Source: an uncultured Clostridia bacterium (GTDB taxonomy: Bacteria > Bacillota > Clostridia > Oscillospirales > Ruminococcaceae). Taken from it: a stretch of 5,013 nt of DNA. A program made the translations under genes and the position numbers. The notes under the pieces were generated by a model that was not told the DNA's origin, ran no database searches, and was given only the letters and a program-made list of their open reading frames with translations. Below, one piece after another: positions 1-5,013 of the stretch. Each line of letters opens with the position of its first letter. Position 1 is the stretch's first letter. Where the stretch lies: positions 1 to 5,013 of the forward strand of contig CAMNDR010000112.1 in NCBI GenBank assembly GCA_946535685.1. Direction: 5' to 3'.

Positions 1-1
1 G

Positions 2-91
2 GCACTTGCTCCGCGCCTCCATGAGGCTGTCAGCCGTGCCGATGCCGAACTTCTTTGCAGGGATCGACTTGGCGAGGATGATGCCGTGACG
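2..91 (-). pseudogene. Fragment of a Y-family DNA polymerase (DinB/UmuC type), broken at its 5' side and running off the left edge
   Basis: Read on the minus strand from 91 down to 2, this stretch gives 30 residues beginning RHGIILAKSIPAKKFGIG and ending SLMEARSKC. This pattern (RHGI-LAK, then AKKFGI, then a run leading into 'KCP') is what I know from the N-terminal palm/fingers part of clostridial translesion polymerases of the DinB/UmuC family. No plus frame of 1-85 resembles MurE or anything else I recognise. A complete gene would carry about 35-45 more residues upstream, including the metal-binding Asp and aromatic motif (DxxAFFAxVE type). Here the upstream positions (above 91) are murE, and the minus frame there gives no such motif. 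The piece therefore lacks its N-terminus, and the rest lies outside the window. The identification rests on 30 residues recognised by eye. Confidence 0.72.
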
Positions 92-97
92 ATCCCG
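86..97. other. Breakpoint between Y-family polymerase sequence and murE
   Basis: Left of this interval the only protein-like signal is the minus-strand polymerase fragment. Right of it the plus strand is MurE, beginning around IPALEACTGVKGR at 92. A few bases fit both proteins (DRHG on the minus strand, TI on the plus strand), so the exact join cannot be placed more finely. Both genes lose their N-terminal coding part at this same point. That fits a rearrangement breakpoint or a chimeric read/contig join. No inverted repeat, target duplication or transposon end is visible around it. Confidence 0.65.
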
Positions 98-595
98 GCG
101 CTCGAAGCGTGTACCGGCGTCAAGGGCAGATGCGAGATCATCCCGACAGGGCGTGATTTCTCGGTCATCTGCGATTATGCGCATACGCCCGATGCCATCG
201 AGAACATCCTCAGCAGCGTCAAGCAGATCACGGAAGGCAGGCTGATTTGCCTGTTCGGATGCGGCGGCGACCGTGACAAGACCAAGCGGCCGCTCATGGC
301 GCAGGCTGCAGCGAAGTACGCCGACCGCCTGATCGTGACCTCTGACAATCCCCGCACGGAGGATCCCGAGGCTATTATAACCGATATTTTAGCAGGTCTT
401 GCAGGCACAGAAACACCCTATGAGACCGTTCCTGACCGCCGCGCGGCGATCGCTCATGCGCTGAAAACAGCACAGCCGGGCGATGTGATCGTCCTCGCTG
501 GCAAGGGACATGAGGATTACCAGATCCTTGGAACCACACATATTCATTTCGACGAGCGTGAAGTCGTCGCAGAGGAGCTTGCAAAGCTCGCATAA
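86..595 (+). CDS. murE: UDP-N-acetylmuramoyl-dipeptide ligase (meso-diaminopimelate-adding), C-terminal part only
   Basis: MurE is the cytoplasmic ATP-dependent ligase that adds the third stem-peptide residue to UDP-MurNAc-L-Ala-D-Glu. About 168 residues of a protein usually near 480-500 are present, essentially the C-terminal Mur ligase domain. With residue 1 at the GTG at 86, visible motifs are VKGR (12-15), DYAHTPD (30-36), GCGGDRDKTKRP (58-69), DNPRTEDP (87-94) and GKGHEDYQ (139-146). The DNPR motif is the signature of enzymes that add meso-diaminopimelate rather than lysine. The N-terminal UDP-binding domain, the ATP P-loop domain and the 'FNVYN' segment expected about 38 residues before VKGR are absent. 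The frame stays open to the left edge, but 2-85 translates into unrelated sequence. The GTG at 86 is only a nominal start, lying at the breakpoint. As it stands the product could not bind ATP and would be inactive. TAA stop at 593. Confidence 0.93.
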   Translation: MTIPALEACTGVKGRCEIIPTGRDFSVICDYAHTPDAIENILSSVKQITEGRLICLFGCGGDRDKTKRPLMAQAAAKYADRLIVTSDNPRTEDPEAIITDILAGLAGTETPYETVPDRRAAIAHALKTAQPGDVIVLAGKGHEDYQILGTTHIHFDEREVVAEELAKLA

Positions 596-604
596 CAGCC
601 GAAA

Positions 605-611
605 AGAGGAG
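605..611 (+). promoter_or_regulatory. Ribosome binding site of murF
   Basis: The purine run AGAGGAG ends 6 nt before the ATG at 618, in the 22-nt gap after murE. It settles the murF start: the frame remains open upstream into murE (to about 510), but those 36 residues are unlike any MurF N-terminus and have no such site. Confidence 0.85.
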
Positions 612-617
612 AACATC

Positions 618-1967
618 ATGGAACCCATTTCACTCGAAGCCATTGCGGAGCGCCTGGGCACAGCCTGCCCGTGCTCTGCTGTCATCACCGAGATCAGCAC
701 CGACACCCGCATGCTCCCGCCGGGATGCCTGTTTATCGCCCTGCGCGGGGATAAATTTGACGGCCATGCCTTTGTGAGCAATGCGCTCGAGGGCGGTGCT
801 GTTGCTGCCGTGACCGAGATGCAGCTTGCTGCGCATCCCTGCGTCGTGGTGGCGGATACCGGACAGGCTTTGCTCGATATTGCGTCACTTTATCGGGAAC
901 AGTTCGACATCCCGGTCGTCGGCATCACCGGCAGCGTCGGCAAGACGACCACCAAGGAGCTGACTGCCTGTGTACTGTCCCAGCATTTCCGGACGCTCAA
1001 GACACAGGAGAACCTCAACAATGTCATCGGCTGCCCCAAGACGCTCCTCGGCCTGACGAAGGAGCACGGTGCCGCTGTCATTGAGATGGGCATGAACCAT
1101 TTCGGCGAAATTTCCCGCATGAGCCGCTGCACCAAGCCGACCATTGCGGTCATCACGAACATCGGCTTTTCCCACATCGAGAACCTCGGTTCGCAGGAGG
1201 GCATCCTGCAGGCAAAGCTCGAAATGCTCGAGGGCATGGCCGAGGATGCACCGCTTGTGACCTCTGCGGATGACAAGCTGCTTGCGCCGCTGAAGGAGCA
1301 GCTCACCCGTCCGGTCTATACGTTCTCGACCGAGGGCAACCCGGCGGATGTACGGGCGGAGGATATCAAGTGCGAGAACGGCGTGACAACGTTTACCATC
1401 TGCCACGGTGAGCAGCGCATGCTGGCTGTCCTGCCGGCGATCGGTGAGCACAATGTCAAGAATGCGCTGGCGGCCTATCTGGTCGGCATCCTGACGGGCA
1501 TGGAGGTTCAGGAGATCCTCTGCGGCCTTGCGGAATACCGTCCCACCGGGAACCGCCAGAATATCAGCGAAAAGGACGGTCAGACCGTCATTGCCGACTG
1601 CTATAATGCGAGCCCCGCCTCGATGGAAGCTGCCATCGGCGTGCTGGCCAATTATCCGGCCGAGGGGCGGCGGGTTGCCGTGCTCGGCGATATGCTCGAA
1701 CTTGGTGATATGAGCGAAACGCTCCACGGCCAGGTCGGCGACATCGTGCGCCGTTCGGGCATCGACATGGCCTATTGCTATGGCCCTGCGGCACGGCATA
1801 TCGCCGCAAGAGCAGGGGACAGGGTGACCACCTTCTGCACGGAGGATCCGGCGCTCCTGACAGCCCGCCTGCAGGAAGATCTGAAGCCCGGCGATGTGGT
1901 GCTGTTCAAGGGAAGCCACGGCATGCATCTTGAGCAGATCATCGACGCTGTATACGTCGCCGAATGA
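618..1967 (+). CDS. murF: UDP-N-acetylmuramoyl-tripeptide--D-alanyl-D-alanine ligase
   Basis: MurF is the cytoplasmic ligase that joins D-Ala-D-Ala to the UDP-MurNAc tripeptide at the cost of ATP, completing the pentapeptide precursor. The 449-residue product has the usual family length and all three Mur ligase domains. The N-terminal substrate domain includes STDTR (27-31) and a GD-F-GH segment (44-50). The central ATPase domain has the P-loop GITGSVGKTTTKE (102-114), ENLNN (131-135), EMGMNHFGEI (156-165) and TNIGFSHIENLGS (180-192). Then come GEHNVKNALAA (276-286), DCYNASPASM (327-336) and, in the C-terminal domain, LGDMLELGD (356-364) and KGSHGMHLE (431-439). No expected motif is missing. 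The ATG at 618 is chosen for its ribosome site and family-like first residues. Its stop overlaps the next gene (ATGA), so translation of the two is probably coupled. Confidence 0.97.
   Translation: MEPISLEAIAERLGTACPCSAVITEISTDTRMLPPGCLFIALRGDKFDGHAFVSNALEGGAVAAVTEMQLAAHPCVVVADTGQALLDIASLYREQFDIPVVGITGSVGKTTTKELTACVLSQHFRTLKTQENLNNVIGCPKTLLGLTKEHGAAVIEMGMNHFGEISRMSRCTKPTIAVITNIGFSHIENLGSQEGILQAKLEMLEGMAEDAPLVTSADDKLLAPLKEQLTRPVYTFSTEGNPADVRAEDIKCENGVTTFTICHGEQRMLAVLPAIGEHNVKNALAAYLVGILTGMEVQEILCGLAEYRPTGNRQNISEKDGQTVIADCYNASPASMEAAIGVLANYPAEGRRVAVLGDMLELGDMSETLHGQVGDIVRRSGIDMAYCYGPAARHIAARAGDRVTTFCTEDPALLTARLQEDLKPGDVVLFKGSHGMHLEQIIDAVYVAE
1964..1967 (+). promoter_or_regulatory. ATGA stop/start overlap coupling murF to the MraY-like gene
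   Basis: The ATG of the downstream gene shares bases with the TGA of murF. No purine-rich ribosome site is visible just upstream of 1964, so ribosomes finishing murF probably reinitiate here, which would tie the two protein levels together. The next in-frame ATG (1985) also lacks a ribosome site. Confidence 0.75.
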
Positions 1968-2893
1968 TCCCGGTCTGGCTGCAGATGGTCACGGCGCTCA
2001 GCGCTGCGGCCGCCGCAGGAACGATGGGCGCAGCGCTTGTGCCGTTTCTGCAGAGCAGGGGAATTTGCGACCTTGAAAAGCAGAAGGGATCCGAGGATGC
2101 TGCCGAACAGGAGGTGCGCCGGCCGACGATGGGCGGGCTGCTCCTGTGCTTCGGGATCCTGTTCGGAATGGTGCTCGGCATCACGCTGCTGCGGGAATTC
2201 GGCAGCATTGACCGCACCTCTGCGGAATATCGCACACAAACGCAGTTTCTGCGCACGCTGCTGCTGCACGGCGTCATGCTTGCAGCAGGCGGTTTTGCGG
2301 CGGATCTTGCGAGAGTCCGGGGCAGAATGCGCTTCCGGGTGAATGTGCTGCTTCCGCTTGGCGCAGTGGCATTGCTGACGGCAGGCCTGCTGCTGCTGCA
2401 GGAGGGGCTGACCGTGAAGATCCTGCTTCCGGCGGCTGTGACGGCGGTCTGCTGGCAGGTGATCCAGACTGCCGAGAAGGGCACGGACGGCGTGAGCATC
2501 ACGCTCGGGTCGGTGCAGCTTCTCATGCTGACGGTGGTCTTGCTGAAAGAGAAGGCGGCCATGCCGGCGCTGTATACCCTTGCGGGTGCAGGGGCGTGTA
2601 TGGGCTGCATGGTCTGGGGGCTGCACCCGGCGAAATGCCGGCTCGGCAGCACAGGCAGCTATCTGCTCGGCGGCATGCTTCCGCTGCTCTGCGCTGCGCA
2701 GGGACGCTGGAAGCTGCTGGCGCTGATGATGGCGGTCTACGTGCTCAATGCACTGCCGCTCCTGAAAAAAGGCGAGCGGCTGACGCTGCTGGAACGAATG
2801 GAACAGAACGGCATGGCTGCGTGGAAGCGCATCACGATCCTGACGTGCTTTGCAGCATTCTGCAGCGTTCTTGCTGTGGCAGCGGGCTTATGA
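1964..2893 (+). CDS. MraY-family membrane protein without MraY catalytic residues (predicted pseudoenzyme)
   Basis: This 309-residue, very hydrophobic protein sits where mraY (phospho-MurNAc-pentapeptide transferase, which makes lipid I) is expected. Family marks remain: PTMGGLL (54-60), a GF-xD turn (110-114), TDG (174-176), HPAK (221-224) and GSTGSYLLGG (228-237). I count about ten membrane segments (near 8-28, 56-76, 97-115, 128-146, 151-167, 183-195, 200-219, 233-245, 250-266, 290-308), as in MraY. The catalytic set is broken. The DD pair is A113-D114, the Lys before GTPTMGG is E50, NLTDGLDG reads KGTDGVSI (Asn to K172, second Asp to S178), the Asp of GDTGS is S229, and the HHH loop before the last helix is missing (about 272-280). 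The Asp losses at 113, 178 and 229 each differ from an Asp codon by two bases, so sequencing error is unlikely. The frame is intact, with no internal stop. I infer a maintained non-catalytic paralogue, perhaps a partner of MurF, MurG or FtsW. A different substrate is possible but less likely. Confidence 0.88.
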   Translation: MIPVWLQMVTALSAAAAAGTMGAALVPFLQSRGICDLEKQKGSEDAAEQEVRRPTMGGLLLCFGILFGMVLGITLLREFGSIDRTSAEYRTQTQFLRTLLLHGVMLAAGGFAADLARVRGRMRFRVNVLLPLGAVALLTAGLLLLQEGLTVKILLPAAVTAVCWQVIQTAEKGTDGVSITLGSVQLLMLTVVLLKEKAAMPALYTLAGAGACMGCMVWGLHPAKCRLGSTGSYLLGGMLPLLCAAQGRWKLLALMMAVYVLNALPLLKKGERLTLLERMEQNGMAAWKRITILTCFAAFCSVLAVAAGL

Positions 2894-2897
2894 GATT

Positions 2898-2902
2898 GGA
2901 GG
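2898..2902 (+). promoter_or_regulatory. Ribosome binding site of ftsW
   Basis: A perfect GGAGG ends 6 nt before the ATG at 2909, in the 15-nt gap after the MraY-like gene. It supports this start and independent initiation of ftsW. Confidence 0.88.
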
Positions 2903-2908
2903 CAGAGA

Positions 2909-4144
2909 ATGAAACGAACCAAAGGCGAAAAGCCGGAGAAGCCAGAAAAAGAAAAGGTCCGTATCGGCAACATTGACCTGACCTTCGTGCTGGTGCTGCT
3001 GATTCTGCTTGGCCTGGGCATCGTCATGATGTTCTCGGCGAGCTATGCGATCGCCATCAACGAGGAAAAGGATGGCTATTATTATGCGCTGCGTCAGATC
3101 ATCTTCGCCGCTGTCGGGCTGATCGCCATGTTTGCCATCAGTATGATCGACTACCACATCCTTGCGAAAAAAGGTGTGGCTTTTGCTGCCTATATCGGCA
3201 GCGTGATCCTGCTGATCCTCGTGCCGATCATCGGTACCGACCAGGGAACCGGCATCACGAGATGGATCCGGCTGCCGGGCGGCCTGACGTTCCAGCCCTC
3301 GGAGCTGGCAAAATTTGCGATCGTGATCCTGTTTGCGTATCTGATCGACCTGAATTTCGACAAGATGAAGAAATTTACCACCGGAACGCTTCCCTATGTG
3401 ATCCTGGTCGGCATCATCGTGGCGCTGCTCATGCTGCAGCCGCATCTGTCCTGCAGCCTGCTGATCCTTTCCATTGCCGTGACGCTGGTCTTTGTCGGCG
3501 GTGCGAGATGGTGGCATATTCTGCTCGTCATCCTGGTGGGCGCCCTGCTGATGACAGCGCTGGTGCTCTTCCTCATCAAATACAAGGGCATCGGCTATTT
3601 TACGGTGCGCTTTGAATCCTGGCTGCATCCTTTTGACAGCCCGGATCCCGACAAGACCTGGCAGACCCGCCAGTCGCTCATCGCCATCGGATCGGGCGGC
3701 CTGTTCGGACTTGGCTTCGGCGAATCCCGCCAGAAGTACCTGTACCTGCCGGAGTCGGAGAATGACTTCGTATTCTCGATCGTTTGCGAGGAGCTCGGCA
3801 TGCTCGGTGCAGTGACAGTGATCCTGCTGTTCGGCGCACTCGTGGCACAGGGCTTCCACATCGCCACCCACTGCAAGGATCGCTTTGGCATGCTCATCGC
3901 CATCGGATTCACCTTGCAGATCGGCCTGCAGGCCTTCCTGAATATCGCCGTTGTGGCGAATCTGGTGCCGAATACCGGTATCAGCCTGCCGTTCTTCTCC
4001 TACGGCGGCACGGCGCTGATGATGCAGCTTGCGCAGATGGGCATCGTGCTGAATGTGTCACGCTCCCGGCAGCCTGTGACGGTGCGCCGTCCGCTCAGCC
4101 CGCCGGAGGAGCCGCACGAGGCCTATTATCAGCAGGATGCGTGA
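2909..4144 (+). CDS. ftsW: SEDS-family septal peptidoglycan glycosyltransferase FtsW
   Basis: FtsW is a polytopic membrane enzyme that polymerises lipid II into glycan strands at the division site together with a class B penicillin-binding protein. The 411-residue product has a Lys/Glu-rich cytoplasmic N-terminus (1-19), about ten membrane segments and a Pro/Glu-rich C-terminal tail (about 393-411). Family motifs are FSAS (42-45), RWI (118-120) followed by FQPSELAKF (128-136), LPESENDF (280-287) with D286 matching the essential extracellular-loop Asp of SEDS enzymes, and the signature PNTGISLPFFSYGG (354-367). The usual QPDLGT motif reads QPHLSCS (177-183). As I recall, a His here also occurs in clostridial homologues. 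Its place between the MraY-like gene and murG favours FtsW over RodA or SpoVE, which are close relatives. The penicillin-binding partner is not in the window. Confidence 0.93.
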   Translation: MKRTKGEKPEKPEKEKVRIGNIDLTFVLVLLILLGLGIVMMFSASYAIAINEEKDGYYYALRQIIFAAVGLIAMFAISMIDYHILAKKGVAFAAYIGSVILLILVPIIGTDQGTGITRWIRLPGGLTFQPSELAKFAIVILFAYLIDLNFDKMKKFTTGTLPYVILVGIIVALLMLQPHLSCSLLILSIAVTLVFVGGARWWHILLVILVGALLMTALVLFLIKYKGIGYFTVRFESWLHPFDSPDPDKTWQTRQSLIAIGSGGLFGLGFGESRQKYLYLPESENDFVFSIVCEELGMLGAVTVILLFGALVAQGFHIATHCKDRFGMLIAIGFTLQIGLQAFLNIAVVANLVPNTGISLPFFSYGGTALMMQLAQMGIVLNVSRSRQPVTVRRPLSPPEEPHEAYYQQDA

Positions 4145-4153
4145 ATTCCACAG

Positions 4154-4159
4154 AAGGGG
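4154..4159 (+). promoter_or_regulatory. Ribosome binding site of murG
   Basis: AAGGGG lies in the 25-nt gap after ftsW and ends 10 nt before the ATG at 4170. The spacing is slightly long, and the match is weaker than at murF and ftsW. Confidence 0.65.
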
Positions 4160-4169
4160 TACCTGAATC

Positions 4170-5013
4170 ATGAAAGTATTACTCGCAGGAGGCGGAACGG
4201 GCGGGCATATCAATCCCGCTCTCGCCATCGCAGATATCATCAAGAAGCATATGCCGGATACAGAGGTCCTCTTTGCCGGCACACCCAACCATATGGAAGC
4301 GACGCTTGTTCCGAAGGCCGGCTATGAGCTGGCGCAGATCAAGGTCGAGGGCTTCCAGCGCCGTCTGACCCTGGAAAACATCGGGCGAAATGTCAAGGCG
4401 GTACACTATCTGGCACATTCCGGCCGCCGTTCAAAGCAGATCATCCGGGATTTTCAGCCGGATATCGCCATCGGCACCGGCGGCTATGTCGCAGGTCCCG
4501 TCATCCGGATGGCTGCAAAGCTCGGCATCCCGACGGCGATCCACGAGCAGAATGCCTATCCCGGTGTGACCAACAAGCTCCTGGCCAAGGAAGTGACCCA
4601 TGTCATGCTCACGGTCGAGGAGGCGCTGAAGTATTTCCCGGAGGGGATTTCCTACACCGTCACCGGCCTTCCGGTGCGTGCGGAGCTTTTCCGCAAGACA
4701 AGGGCGCAGGCAAGAGCAGAGCTCGGCTTTGACGATGCCTTCACGATCCTGTCCTTCGGCGGCAGTCTCGGTGCCGGTGCCATCAACAGTACAATGGCAG
4801 AGGTGCTGCGCTGGCATACGTCCAAGGGGCTGCCGATCAACCATATCCACGGCTACGGCGGCATGGGACGGGATACATTCCCGCAGAAGATGGCGGAATA
4901 CGGCATCCCGATGAAGTCGGGGCGCATCCGCATCACGGAATATATCAACGACATGGACACCTGCATGGCGGCAGCCGATCTCGTGGTCTGCCGTTCGGGC
5001 GCCAATGCCCTTG
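4170..5013 (+). CDS. murG: UDP-N-acetylglucosamine--lipid I GlcNAc transferase, 3' end cut by the window
   Basis: MurG is a peripheral membrane GT-B glycosyltransferase on the inner face of the membrane. It adds GlcNAc to lipid I to give lipid II. The first 281 residues are present, of a family length near 355-370. The N-terminal lipid I-binding domain shows the glycine loop GGGTGGHINP (7-16), GTGGYVAGP (102-110) and HEQNAYPGVTNK (125-136). After GLPVR (166-170) the C-terminal UDP-GlcNAc domain begins, with FGGSLGA (196-202), YINDM (258-262) and AADLVVCRSGA (268-278). The Glu that contacts the sugar nucleotide lies just beyond the window edge. There are no stops or frame breaks. The ATG at 4170 is chosen because the glycine loop follows at the usual distance. 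An active MurG needs lipid I, so a working MraY must be encoded elsewhere if the upstream MraY-like protein is inactive. Confidence 0.96.
   Translation, partial: MKVLLAGGGTGGHINPALAIADIIKKHMPDTEVLFAGTPNHMEATLVPKAGYELAQIKVEGFQRRLTLENIGRNVKAVHYLAHSGRRSKQIIRDFQPDIAIGTGGYVAGPVIRMAAKLGIPTAIHEQNAYPGVTNKLLAKEVTHVMLTVEEALKYFPEGISYTVTGLPVRAELFRKTRAQARAELGFDDAFTILSFGGSLGAGAINSTMAEVLRWHTSKGLPINHIHGYGGMGRDTFPQKMAEYGIPMKSGRIRITEYINDMDTCMAAADLVVCRSGANAL

Noticed and set aside
1..91. Frameshift in murE as the cause of the lost upstream homology
   Set aside because: None of the three plus frames of 1-85 shows the expected FNVYN segment or other MurE sequence. The protein-like signal is on the minus strand.
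86..595. A stand-alone MurE C-terminal domain protein starting at the GTG at 86
   Set aside because: The GTG falls within the breakpoint region and inside the polymerase fragment, and the weak GAGG upstream belongs to that same foreign sequence. The ATP-binding domain would be absent.
510..617. Possible earlier start of murF inside murE
   Set aside because: The extra 36 residues are unlike MurF N-termini, overlap the end of murE and have no ribosome site. The ATG at 618 has a strong one.
885..1928. Long minus-strand open frame (347 codons) opposite murF
   Set aside because: It lies wholly opposite a clear murF, is rich in His, Arg and Gln as expected of an antisense shadow in GC-rich DNA, has no ribosome site I can see and matches no family.
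1778..2652. Two long minus-strand open frames (282 and 237 codons) across the MraY-like gene
   Set aside because: The plus-strand gene has family motifs, membrane segments and operon spacing. The minus frames show only Arg/Ser/Ala-rich composition.
2888..3871. Long minus-strand open frame (327 codons) opposite ftsW
   Set aside because: It is the shadow of ftsW hydrophobic codons, giving Asp/His/Gln-rich low-complexity protein with no recognisable domain.
596..4169. Promoters or terminators in the short gaps (596-617, 2894-2908, 4145-4169)
   Set aside because: The gaps are 22, 15 and 25 nt long and hold only ribosome sites. I see no hairpin with a T-run and no -35/-10 pair.

Overview
The window is a stretch of a division and cell wall (dcw) cluster, all on the + strand: the 3' third of murE, a complete murF, a MraY-family membrane protein lacking most MraY catalytic residues, a complete ftsW, and the first 281 codons of murG. 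The protein sequences (DNPR-type MurE, clostridial-style FtsW and MurG), the GC-rich codons and strong GGAGG-type ribosome sites suggest an anaerobic Gram-positive of the class Clostridia, most likely a Ruminococcus-like member of Oscillospirales. That assignment is made from memory of these families, not from a search.

Layout: 1-91 encodes, on the minus strand, a 30-residue piece of a Y-family DNA polymerase (DinB/UmuC type). From about 92 the + strand is the C-terminal domain of MurE, ending at 595. MurF follows (618-1967) after a 22-nt gap with a strong ribosome site. The MraY-like gene (1964-2893) overlaps the murF stop by 4 nt (ATGA). FtsW (2909-4144) and MurG (4170 to the window edge) follow after gaps of 15 and 25 nt, each with its own ribosome site. 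No promoter, terminator, RNA gene, CRISPR or insertion sequence is visible, and no gap exceeds 25 nt, so 92-5013 reads as one transcription unit.

Together the genes build lipid II and use it at the septum. MurE adds meso-diaminopimelate and MurF adds D-Ala-D-Ala to the UDP-MurNAc peptide. MraY should then move this to undecaprenyl phosphate to make lipid I. MurG adds GlcNAc, and FtsW polymerises the glycan. The gene at the MraY position cannot plausibly do that chemistry: the catalytic Asp pair, the NLTDGLDG motif, the Asp of MGDTGS and the HHH loop are all lost or changed, yet frame, fold signature and translational coupling are intact. It looks like a MraY pseudoenzyme kept inside the cell wall operon, and it is the most interesting item here. 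The second is the abrupt murE/polymerase join near 86-97, where both genes lose their N-terminal parts at the same point. This is either a rearrangement or, more likely, a chimeric assembly end.
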